Source: Gyromitra esculenta
Lineage: Eukaryota; Ascomycota; Pezizomycetes; Pezizales; Discinaceae
DNA length: 64,000 bases
Assembly (NCBI GenBank): GCA_038503075.1
Contig: JBCAML010000003.1
Span: 868,001 to 932,000 of the forward strand
Direction of reading: 5' to 3'
Made by a program: the position numbers and the translations under genes. The notes beneath the pieces are model-generated. The model was not told the DNA's origin. It did no database searches and was given only the letters and a program-made list of their open reading frames with translations. Below, one piece after another: positions 8,550 to 19,500 of this stretch; position 1 is the stretch's first letter; every line of letters begins with the position of its first letter.

Positions 8550-11500
8550 CCAATTTCTTTTCCTTTGTCTGCATTTTCAATTTCTGGGTTTTCAGTTTCC
8601 GATGTAAGCGTGGAGGATCAGTTGGATGGGGAACATTTTGTAGTTTCGTGCAATATTTCCCATAGCAATAAAATCATCAAAACACACGCTTTACTGGACA
8701 CCGGAGCCTCTGGATTTGCATTCATTGATAAGAATTTTGCGAGTCACCACTCCCTGCCACTCTCTCCTCTTAAGACACCCCGACAACTTGAGGTCATCGA
8801 CGGTCGTACTGTCGCCTCAGGAGATATTACCCATATCGCCAATATCAACCTATCCATCGACCAACACCAAGAACAAGCCCCCTGTTTCGTAACCCAACTC
8901 GGACACTACCCCCTCGTGCTGGGAATACCCTGGATGAACCATCATGATGTCCATCTACACTTCGCCGATAAACGCATTGAGTTTAACTCTAAACTCTGCA
9001 CCACCCGTTGCGCCCCCCGCTTACCCGTTATATCTACATCCTCAATCCCTAATCCTCCTAGACTAAACTTATCATTTATTGGTGCTGCCAGTTTCAGGAC
9101 TCTTACCCGAAAACGTTCCTCCCAAGCTTATGCCATGTCCCTCTATGAGATCAATAAAATCATAGACGACAAAACCAGCAAGGAAGAATGGAAATCACGT
9201 ATTCCTACTGAATATCACGATTTCCTCGATATGTTCGATAAAACCAAAGCCCAAGGTCTACCATCTCGCCGACCTTACGATCACAGGATACAACTCCAAG
9301 AAGGGAAAGACGCCCCATTTGGACCACTGTACGGAATGTCCCGGGAAGAACTCATTGTCCTAAAAAAATATATTGAGGACAATCTAGAGAAAGGATTTAT
9401 CCGCGCTAGTTCTTCCCCTGCGGGATCCCCAGTCCTCTTTGTAAAAAAGGCTGATGGCTCTCTACGACTATGTGTTGACTATCGGGGCCTAAACGCTATC
9501 ACAGTCAAGGACCGATATACCTCTCCCCTCATCAGAGAAACGCTCGATCGGCTAGCAAAAGCGCAATGGTATACTAAACTAGACCTTCGTGATGGTTACC
9601 ACCAAGTACGCATTGCCGAGGGAGATGAATGGAAGACAGCCTTCCGCACCCGATACGGTCTATATGAGTATCAAGTCATGCCATTCGGTCTGACAAACGC
9701 CCCCGGCACATTTCAACGCTTTGTGAACGATTGCCTCGAGTATTTGGACATCTTCTGTACGGCCTACCTGGACGATATTCTTATCTATAGTGATACCTTC
9801 GCCGAACATCAGACCCACGTACGAAAAGTTCTCCAAACACTCAAAGACAATGACATCCTGTTGAAACCAGAGAAGTGTGAATTTGAAGTGCAAACTACGA
9901 AGTATTTGGGTCTCATCCTTACCCCTGATGGCATCAAGATGGACGAGGAAAAACTAAAAGCAGTTCGAGAATGGGGAACACCAAGAAGTGTTAAAGATGT
10001 CCAAGCCTTCCTAGGTTTCGCCAACTTTTACCGCCGGTTTATCCTAGGGTTCTCCAAGCTTGCCTCACCTCACAGCACTCACAAAAAAAGGGATAGCTTT
10101 CGAATGGACGATTGAAGCAGATGTTGCTTTTGAGAACCTCAAATATGCCTTTACCACCGCCCCTATCCTTATTCATTTCGACCCTGACAAAAAGATCATC
10201 GTAGAAACGGACGCCTCCGATTTTGTATCGGGAGGAATCCTATCGCAATACGACGATAATGGCGTCTTACATCCAGTAGCCTTCTTCTCGAAGAAACATT
10301 CCCCCGCGGAATGTAACTACGAGATTTATGATAAGGAACTGCTGGCAATCATCCGAGTCTTTGAGGAATGGCGCCCAGAATTAGAAGGATCTAAACACCC
10401 CATCGACGTGATTAGTGACCACAAAAACCTTGAGTACTTTATGAGTACCAAGCAACTCAACCGCCGTCAAGCTAGATGGGCTGAATACCTATCGCGTTTT
10501 GATTTTGTGATCACGTATAGACCAGGAAGCCAAGGGGGAAAACCGGATGCGTTGACCAGGAGATCAGGAGATCTCCCCAAGGAAGGGGATGAACGATTAG
10601 CACATCAGAGTCAAGTGGTGCTAAAGAAGGAAAATCTTGACCCTAAGCTAAGTTTGTTATCGGCTTCTTTATCAAACGAAGCCGCTGAACTGACGCCCCC
10701 CTAAAAAAGCTATTTGCAGAAGGATATATCGCTGATAAGTTCCCTGAAAAGATCCTCCTAGCGTTAAGGAATAAGGACCAACAATCAAAGGAGATCACCT
10801 TAAGCGAGTGCAAGGAGGAGAATGGAAACCTCTATTACCGAGATTGCATCTACGTTCCAGATTCTGCCCCCCTCCGCCTTGAATTGATCAAGAGACACCA
10901 TGATGCCCCTGCCGCAGGCCATCCAGGACGTGACAAAACCTTCGAACTCCTTGCTAGAAGATTCTATTGGCCCAAGATGAGGGAGTCGATCGGACAATAT
11001 GTCCGTAACTGTCACATCTGTCAGAAGGCGAAACCAGTTACCCAACGTACCCAAGGAGTTCTCCGTCCCCTACCCATTCCTAATCGCCCATGGCAAGAAA
11101 TCTCTATGGATTTCGTTACTGGCCTCCCCGAATCGAATGGCTATGATGCTATCATGGTAGTAGTCGATCGACTGTCTAAAATGCGACATCTTATCCCTTG
11201 TAATACGACCGTCAACTCCAGAGATGTAGCTGAGTTATATCTACAACATGTCTGGAAATTACATGGGTTACCTACGCATATTACATCAGACCGAGGAACC
11301 CAATTTACAGCCCATTTCTGGAAAGAATTGTGTCAACGCCTTGGGATTCAGGCCAGGATGTCTACTGCTTTCCACCCTGAGACAGACGGACAGACGGAGA
11401 GACTAAATGCGGTTATGGAACAGTACCTACGATCTTATGTATCTTATCAACAAGAGGACTGGAGCAACTGGCTACCTATGGCCGAGTTCTCAGCAAATAA

Positions 11501-12196
11501 CCAGGAATCCGCGAGTACCAAAGTTTCTCCTTTCTTCGCTAACTATGGGTACCATCCTCGTTTTGATACTACTCTCCTCTCAACCCAAGCGACCCCTCAG
11601 AGCCTAGATGCTGCCTTGTTTAGTCAAACCATGCAAGGACTCTATGACCATCTACGAACGCAAATAAGGACGGCCCAAGATATCCAAGAAACGGCTACGA
11701 ATAGACACCGTATACCTGCTCCAGCCTACCGAGTCGATGACCATGTCTTCGTGTCAATGAAGAACATTAGGACTACCCGTAATGCTAGAAAGTTGGATTG
11801 GAAATGGATGGGACCCTATCCGATTAAAAAGATGATCTCTCCTTTTGCCTACGAAGTTGATCTTCCATCCTGGTTAAGTACCACCCTGTCTTTCATGTTT
11901 CTTTATTGAAACCTGCGGCCCATGATGCTCTTCCCGGACAAATCATTCCTCCCCAGCGCCTGTTGTCGTTAACGACCAAGAAGAATATTACATCGAGAAA
12001 ATCTTGGACCAACGGATATATCGCAAAAACAACAAGACCTCGTCGAATGAATGGATATGCTCACCCTACCTGGGAACCCGCTGAAGACTTAGTAGATACG
12101 TCGGCACTGGAAAAGTTTTTAATCACCCCGACCTTAACTATGCCTAATGTTCGCAGGAGCTCACGCTTGAAGGGGGGAGCTACTTTCATGGATTGA
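8506..12196 (+). pseudogene. pol: G1 Pol (protease-RT-RNase H-integrase-chromodomain), frameshifted
   Basis: In order: protease LLDTGASGFAF, RT with YLDDILIYSD, RNase H (ETDASDF), integrase zinc region ([14 protein letters not shown]...CHICQ), core motifs MDFVTGLP, TSDRGTQF and HPETDGQTERLN, a GPY/F module (MGPYPIKK) and the remnant of a chromodomain (GYAHPTWEPAED). Frame changes lie near 10068 (2 bases missing relative to G2), 10690, 11870, 11952 and in 12015-12050; most are single-base losses in C, A or G runs. One residue is missing in VNDCL-EYLD, in frame. The stop at 12194-12196 lies inside the 3' LTR. Confidence 0.9.
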
Positions 12197-12604
12197 TTCA
12201 GGGATGACTCGTGGTTCAGATGGTTGTATAATTTCTTTGTTGTTCGGTTAGGTTTCAGGTTATTAGGATAATGTCTTTGTGTTTCGGTTGTTGCCGGGTT
12301 GTTGTTAGTGCTATTGAAAAGCGGGGTATTTAAGGAAGGATCTTGGTTGTTTTCGTTCTTCTTCTTTTCTTTCCTTAAGCAACGTTCTCGTTTACCTTCT
12401 CCTGTATCGATTACAATACAATCTTGGTTCTACCTCAGAACCTTCGCTGTCGCTGTGAACCATCGTCGATACTTCGCCTTGAAGTATACCTCTAGTAGAA
12501 CTTGTAGAAACACTGCACTCTTCAAACGTGTTGTCACCTCGCTTAAGTAGCACTGCTCACCTTCAGGGATACTGAAGGGCTTAACTCGAGGCTCAACCGT
12601 GAGA
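12184..12604 (+). repeat. G1 3' LTR (family A)
   Basis: 421 bp, apparently identical to the 5' LTR at 6756-7176, followed by the duplicated TCGAA. Confidence 0.93.
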
Positions 12605-12823
12605 TCGAAGCGCTTGGAGGAACAAAAGAGGGGGTGGCTAGGGTTAGGATGTTTGTAGCGGACATGGAAGATTGTGATGAAGTTGGGAGAGGTATTTGGA
12701 GGTATTTGGAGGGGGGGAATGGGCGGCTACGATGATTGCTGGTGTGGGGTTTGTTGGGAAGGAAATCCGAGTTGAAGTCGAGATCGATGCGATTATCTTG
12801 GGTTAACGTTGCAAATACTTAAG

Positions 12824-13046
12824 CGTTAATCAAATATCGAGAAAGTTGCAACCAAGGCCAATCACCAAGGTCAATAGAACACGATACCTGTGGAGGAAAC
12901 TAACCAACTTATAGAGAATGATCTAAGAGGGCTGAAGAAATATGTCAAATATAAAGGAAGATGGTTAGGTGCATTATACATGTATTGTTTTGTCGTTGTA
13001 ATTGATTTGTGGCCTTGGTTGCAACTTTCTCAGTATTTAATTGACG
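12824..13046. repeat. Imperfect inverted repeat, possible MITE remnant
   Basis: Arms of 37 bp (12824-12860 and 13010-13046) share GAGAAAGTTGCAACCAAGG in opposite orientation with a few mismatches outside it. The enclosed 150 bp has no ORF. No clear target duplication is seen. It lies directly after the RidA stop and could also act as a hairpin in the 3' end of that transcript. Confidence 0.5.
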
Positions 13047-13717
13047 TCTGAGTATGGGTGTTGCGTTACAAGGCTTGGGCATAGAGTGAGCGAACGGACA
13101 TGGGTCTGCGGCAAAGGTAGGCGAAAACGATCTAGATCTTAACTCACCACAAAGCATCAGGGATAACCAGTCAAGCCTCCTTTCACACCCAATGCTGCCA
13201 AACCAAGAAAGAGTCAAAAGAGAAATCATTACTTGGTAAAAGCACATCGTAGATGAACTTAGAGAAAAGCAGGGAAAAAAAGGCCACAATTTTCACCATA
13301 TTTTTGTGATTATCCTTCAGTTAATCCCATAGTGATCGCGATCGCTCTTGTCTCGTGCCCAGACATGAATGCTTGGCGCCAAGATTAGTTCGTCAGGCTC
13401 ACGGTGGCAATAGAGACTTTACGCAAATATGGCGCACGAAATTTTAGACCTCGACCGCCTTTTTGAGCTCTAATTCCGAGTTGCACAATAGAGCAAACAA
13501 CACAAGCGAAGCTAAATAGTCTCTAGCAGCATAGTCTAAACACCAATTAGCTTTGTATAGAGCAAGGAATTTTGTGGCTGTGGCAGAATTAGACCTCATT
13601 TTTGGGTGTAAAAAGCTCAATATGGAACGTTCCAAGAAGTGGTGCGATCATGATGAGATATACACAGGGAGAAATAGTATCATATTCCATTACTTGAGAC
13701 AAATATACGTGTAAAAG
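13047..13717. other. Region without recognisable gene
   Basis: Only short unsupported ORFs on either strand. The last 5 bases (AAAAG) are the left target duplication of the next solo LTR. Confidence 0.45.
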
Positions 13718-14577
13718 TTTCATGGTTTAGCGTTGTGATTAATTAACTAACATGTGGGATGTATGGTTGTTGTGTTACGTTGGTTGTTCGTTGTGTTTCC
13801 TTTGGTTTCCATTACAATGAGTCATGCGTTTGTCATCGAAGAGATGGATTATGGGTATATAAGCGAAGGGATTCCCTCCTCTGTTGTACTTTTCCTTCTT
13901 CTTTTTTAAGCAACGTCTTCTATTGTTTACTCTTGTATTTTACAATACAAACCTCGGTTACCTCTCTCTCACGGTTGAGTTCCTCGTTAAGCCCTTCAGT
14001 ATCCTTGAAGGTGAGCAGTGCTACTTAATGAGGTATCAACGCGTTCAAAGAGTGCAGCGTTTCTACAGGTTCTACGATGGATCTATCTCAAGGCGAGATA
14101 AGTGCAGCGAAGTGGACAGCGACTGCGAGGATTCTAAGATAGAACCGAGATAGTATTTCTGACAAATACAGCAGAAGGTAACGAGAATGTTGCTTAAGGA
14201 AAGAAAAGAAAGAAAAACAAGAGCGACCAAAATCCTTCCTTAAATACCCCGCTTTCCTGTAACACCAACAACAACCTGACAACAACCGAAACACAAAGAC
14301 ATTATTCCAATAACCAAAACATAACCGAACAACAAAGAAATTATACCACCATCCAAACAACGATATAACCAACAACCAAACCACGATTCATCCTCTAAGT
14401 CAATCCATGAAACTTTCGTAATCTTTTGCTGTCGCCATCTTCAAGTCACCTTGACTTGATCCACTTGTAGAGCCTGTAGAATCTTCATGCATACTCTCGC
14501 TGTTGGTTTCTCAATCAAGTAGCACTGCTCATCTCGAGGGATACTCGAGAGCTTGATGAGAAACCCGCTCCTTGAGA
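13718..14577 (+). mobile_element. Solo LTR, family B, interrupted
   Basis: TTTCATGG...TTGAGA between duplicated AAAAG (13713-13717 and 14578-14582). It is interrupted by a family A solo LTR at 13967-14412. TATATAAGCG promoter and AAGCAACGT are present. Confidence 0.88.
13967..14412 (-). mobile_element. Solo LTR, family A, inside a family B LTR
   Basis: Runs TCTCACGG...CCATGAAA in plus orientation. The flanks CTCTC (13962-13966) and CTTTC (14413-14417) are a target duplication with one transition. Confidence 0.87.
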
Positions 14578-15061
14578 AAAAGGTATTAGATGGTACTGTA
14601 AGACTGGTACTTCTTACCGCACAGGAAATCTCCGAGAAGCATTAGATAACAATCTAGACGCTATAACCTGCCCGGTTGCTATCCGCAACACAATACACAG
14701 GCACAAGTCCTAACTGCTTCTTATGAACTGCTAAAAAGATTACCTTAGGGTTCAAAGTAGGGATCGAGCAAGTTTCCGTGAAGAACTTCCAATAGTAAGG
14801 TTTAATAACTAACGCTGAAGGGCCAAGGCCTTGCTAAACGAGATAAAAGTAATTCACAAGTAATAGAGTAAATTGCATGGAAGTAATTTTGCTAGAAACA
14901 ATATAATATTGATAAGGCTCATTCTTCGTTGCTAATGATCCGACTCAGAGTTTACATCCACTGTGAGAGTATTTATAATGCTTCCTCTCTACTATGTTTG
15001 GGTATAGTGTGGTGTAGAGGCGCTAACTACTATGACAACATGAAACCACTTCGTCTTATCT

Positions 15062-15929
15062 TTTCATGGATGGTTGTTTTAGTTGGTTGGTTAGGCGCAT
15101 AGGTTTATGGTTGTCATTTTCATGGATGGTTGTTTCGTTGGTTGGTTAGGTACATGGGTACATGGTTGCTGTATTTCGTTATTGTTCTTTGTGTTTCCTT
15201 GGGTTTCCATTGCAATGAGTCATGTCTTTGTCATCGAAAGAGCTGGAATTCTGGTATATAAGCGAAAGGGTTTTCACTCTTGTTGTACTTTTCTTTCTTC
15301 TTTTCTTAAGCAACGTCTTCTATTGTACGCTCATTGTATTTTACAAATACAACCTTCGATTACATCTTGTAATCCTTCGCTGTCGCTGTCTTCAAGTCAT
15401 CACAACTTGAACCGTTGGTAGAGCCATTAGAATCTTCGTATACACTCTCGCTGGTACTTCTCGTTCAAGTAGCACTGCTTATCTCGGGGGATACCTGAGA
15501 GCTTGACAAGAATCCCACTCCTTGAGAGTCATGTTTCGTGGTTGTTCTTTGTGTTTTGTTGGGTTCTCGCTGTGATGAGTAAGGTGTTTGTCATCGAAGG
15601 AGTGGAGTTTTGGTATATAAGCGAAGGGTTTTCGCCTCTTGTTGTACTTTTTCTTCTTCTTCTCTTAAGCAACGTCTTCTACTGTTACTTTACTTGTATC
15701 CTACAATACAAGCCAGGATTCTCACATAATCCTTCATCGCCTCTGTGATAACTTTTCGTTCATCACGCCACTACATCAACGTAGTTTCAGCTGTCGGAGT
15801 CACCATAACTCCCTTTCCTCGTAGAGCCTGTGGAATCATCGTTTACACTCTTGTCGCTAGTTTTCGTTTAAGTAGCACTGCTCACCTTTGGGGATACCAA
15901 AGGGCTTAACGAGAACTCGCTTTTTGAGA
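15062..15929 (+). mobile_element. Solo LTR, family B, interrupted by another
   Basis: TTTCATGG...TTGAGA between TATCT (15057-15061 and 15930-15934). Without the nested copy it is 453 bp. Its RNA fold carries the arm CCTTTGG-GGATA-CCAAAGG, a variant useful as covariation evidence. Confidence 0.88.
15118..15527 (+). mobile_element. Solo LTR, family B, nested
   Basis: 410 bp between GTCAT (15113-15117 and 15528-15532), inside the family B LTR at 15062-15929. Confidence 0.9.
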
Positions 15930-16098
15930 TATCTCCATACCCAATACCCCATTGAGTTCCCTGGCCCGGATCTGCGATTCTCCGAGCAGTATGCATGTCC
16001 GTCACATGGGAGTTACATATTCGTCTTCATTGCGTTTGTCTCTTCGAGATGATCATTTCGCCTATCCAAATCGTTGCGTAGCATTGCATTCCCTTATC

Positions 16099-16514
16099 TC
16101 TCACGGTTCAGTTCCAGTTTAAGCCCTTCTGTATCCCAGAAGGTGAGCAGAGCTACTTAAACAAGAACTGTTGCGATAAGAGCGACGAAGTTGTCTACAA
16201 GTCCTACGTGGGTCTAACTCCAGGCGAGTTAAGTGTGAGAGTGTTTTCACAGCGACAGCGACCGCAAGGATTCTGAAGGAGAATCGAGATGGTATTGACA
16301 CAAATACAGGAGAAGTAAACTGAGAACGTTGCTTAAGGAAAAGAGAAGAAAACCATAACATCCGTCCAAGATCCATCCCTTATATACCCTGCAATCCCTC
16401 TCATGACTCATAACCGAAACGTAGCCGAACGACAAAGACATTATAACGAAACCATCATCCGTTGCAACCATTACTCCCCGAACCCTAACCCATCATCTTA
16501 CTTCATCCGTGAAA
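16099..16514 (-). repeat. G2 3' LTR
   Basis: Ends TCTCACGG...CCGTGAAA in plus orientation. The polypurine tract (GAGGGGGAGCTAC on the minus strand) abuts it. It contains the pol stop codon. Confidence 0.92.
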
Positions 16515-19500
16515 GTAGCTCCCCCTCTTAAGCGTGAGCTCCTGCGAATACTAGGAGCAGTGACCGTCATTTGGTTCAAGAATATCTCAAGAGCAGAGGT
16601 TTCTTGTAGATCTTCCGCAGGTTCCCAGGTGGGATGGGCGTATCCAGTCCACTCGACAAGGTATTGTAGCCGTCCGCGATAGGTTCTTTGTTCGAGAATC
16701 TTTTCGATAAAGTACTCTTCTTGTTCATTAACTATCACGGGTGAAGGCGGAAGTATAACTTGTCCGGGTAGAGAGTCGTTGGCAGCGGGTTTCAACAAGG
16801 AAACATGAAAAACAGGGTGATACTTGACCGACACAGGAAGATCAATTTCATAAGCAAAAGGGGAAACAATTTTCTTGACCGAGTAAGGCCCCATCCATTT
16901 CCAGTCCAGCTTTCGGGCCTTACGCACGGTCCTAACATTCTTCATGGAAACGAAGACTTGATCGCCGACTTGATAGTTGGGGGCTGGAGTTCGGTGCTTA
17001 TTCGTTGCGACTTCTTGAATATCTTGGGCCGTTCTGATTTGCGTCCGTAGATAGTCGTATAATTCTTGCATAGTTTGACTGAACGAAGCAGCATCTAAGC
17101 TTTGAGATGTATTTCGAACGGGAAAAAAGGTGGTATCAAAACGAGGGTGGTAACCGTAATTGGCAAAGAAGGGGGAGACTTTAGTACTGGCCGATTCCTG
17201 GTTGTTAGCGGAGAACTCGGCCATTGGCAACCATTTACTCCAGTCGTCCTGCTGATAAGAGACGTAGGAGCGCAAGTATTGCTCCATGACTGCGTTCAGC
17301 CGTTCCGTTTGTCCATCGGTTTCCGGGTGGAAGGCTGTAGACATCCGTGCCTGAATTCCAAGTCGTTCACAAAGGTCTTTCCAAAAATGAGCCGTAAACT
17401 GGGTGCCTCGATCGGAGGTGACATGTGTAGGTAATCCGTGTAGCTTCCAGATATGTTGCAAATAAAGATCGGCTACATCTCGGGAGTTAACCGTAGTGTT
17501 GCATGGGATTAGATGTCGCATCTTGGATAATCGATCAACAATAACCATGATGGCATCATAGCCGTTAGATTCTGGAAGACCTGTAACGAAGTCCATCGAA
17601 ATCTCTTGCCAGGGACGGTTAGGAATTGGTAAGGGACGAAGGACGCCTTGAGTTCGTTGGGTATTTGGTTTGGCTCTTTGGCAGGTATGGCAGTTTCGTA
17701 CGTATCGGCTGACTGATTCTCGCATCTTGGGCCAGTAGAAATTCCGGGCTAGGAGTTCAAAGGTTTTATCACGTCCTGGATGGCCTGCCGCTGGGGTGTC
17801 ATGATGTCTTCGGATAAGTTCAAGTCTGAGAGAGTCGAGGTTGGGAACATAGAGACAATCGCGGTAGCGTAATAGATTATTCTCATTACTGCATTCACTT
17901 AAGGTAATCTCCTTGGATTGTTGCTCCTTATTCTTCAATGCCGTGAGTATCCTTTCCGGGAACTTATCAGTGATATATCCTTCTTGAAAAAGTTTAAAAA
18001 GGGGGGCGTCCAATTCAGCGGCTTCATTTGACAAAGAAGCCGACAACAAACTTATCTTGGGATCAATGTTCTCCTTCTTTAATACCACTTGGCTTTGATG
18101 CGCCAATCTTTCATCCCCTTCCTTGGGGAGATCTCCTGATCTCCTTGTCAATGCGTCGGGCTTTCCTCCTTGAGTGCCTGGTCGATACGTAATTACGAAG
18201 TCGAAGCGAGAGAGGTATTCAGCCCATCGTGCTTGACGGCGATTTAGCTGTTTAGTACTCATAAAATACTCAAGGTTTTTATGATCGCTGATCACGTCAA
18301 TGGGGTGCTTAGATCCTTCTAATTCAGGGCGCCATTCTTCGAAGACTCGGATGATTGCTAGCAGCTCCTTATCGTAAATCTCGTAGTTGCATTCTGCGGG
18401 AGAATGTTTCTTTGAGAAAAAAGCTACTGGGTGTAAGACGCCATTATCGTCGTATTGCGATAGGACTCCTCCCGATACAAAATCGGAGGCGTCCGTTTCT
18501 ACGATGATCTTTTTATCGGGATCGAAATGAATGAGGATAGGGGCAGTGGTGAAGGCATGTTTAAGGTTCTCAAAAGCAATATCTGCTTCGACCGTCCATT
18601 CGAATATTATTCCCTTTTTTGTGAGTGCTGTAAGGGGTGAGGCGAGCTTGGAGAATCCTAGGATAAACCGACGGTAAAAATTGGCGAAACCTAGGAAGGC
18701 TTGGACATCTTTAATACTTCTTGGTGTTCCCCATTCTCGGACGGCTTTGAGCTTTTCCTCGTCCATCTTGATGCCATCGGGGGTGAGGATGAGGCCCAAA
18801 TACTTCGTGGTTTGTACCTCAAATTCGCATTTTTCCGGCTTAAGTAGGATATCATTGTTCTTGAGTGTCTGCAGTACCTTTCGTACATGAATCTGGTGTT
18901 CCGTAAATGTATCACTGTAAATTAGGATATCATCTAGGTAAGCAGTACAGAATATATCCAAATATTCAGTAAGACAGTCATTTACGAATCGCTGGAAGGT
19001 TCCGGGGGCATTGGTTAGGCCGAATGGCATGACTTGGTATTCATATAAGCCGTAACGGGTGCGGAAGGCTGTTTTCCACTCATCTCCTTCTGCAATGCGT
19101 ACTTGATGATAGCCGTCTCGAAGGTCTAGTTTGGTATACCATTGTGCTTTGGCTAGGCGGTCTACCGTTTCTCTAATAAGCGGGGAGGTATATCGATCTT
19201 TGACAGTGATTGCATTTAGGCCTCGATAGTCCACGCAGAGTCTCAACGAGCCGTCAGCTTTCTTTACAAAGAGGACGGGGGATCCGGCAGGGGAAGAGCT
19301 GGCGCGAATAAAGCCCTTCTCCAAGTTATCCTCGATGTATTTTTTGAGAACAATGAGTTCTTCCCGGGACATTCCATAGAGGGGGCCAAACGGTGCGTCT
19401 TTTCCTTCCATTAGCTGAATTTTGTGATCATACGAGCGTCGTGGAGGTAATCCTTGGGCTTTGCTTTTATCAAACATATCTAGGAATTCGTGGTACTCGG

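Larger units (their letters stand above)
6756..12604 (+). mobile_element. Ty3/gypsy chromovirus G1, full length
   Basis: A 5849-bp element between duplicated TCGAA (6751-6755 and 12605-12609), inserted in the RidA gene. Its 421-bp LTRs (6756-7176 and 12184-12604) appear identical wherever I compared them. A polypurine tract (AAGGGGGGAGCTAC) abuts the 3' LTR. Gag is open but pol has several single-base frameshifts. Identical LTRs mean a very recent insertion, so the pol lesions are either sequence errors or the copy was mobilised in trans. Confidence 0.95.
6534..12806 (+). pseudogene. RidA/YjgF/YER057c-family gene split by a gypsy element
   Basis: The 5' part (6534-6755) encodes a typical fungal RidA N-terminal half with YEKSFGYSRAIRKG and FIFVSGTTSI motifs, ending ...EALKAVE. 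The reading frame resumes at 12610, directly after the right-hand target duplication, with ALGGTKEGVARVRMFVADM, and ends EVEIDAIILG-stop at 12806. RidA proteins are small trimeric deaminases of reactive enamine/imine intermediates from amino acid metabolism. Removing G1 and one TCGAA restores the frame across the junction exactly. The total of about 139 codons fits the family. A second lesion lies at 12691-12722: a 10-bp tandem copy (GGTATTTGGA) plus a G run shifts the frame. Whether the start is 6534 or 6546 is unclear. The gene cannot give a normal product here. Confidence 0.85.

Noticed and set aside
13967..14153. Overlapping 89-codon ORFs across an LTR junction
   Set aside because: They cross the border between two nested LTRs, so they cannot be ancestral genes.
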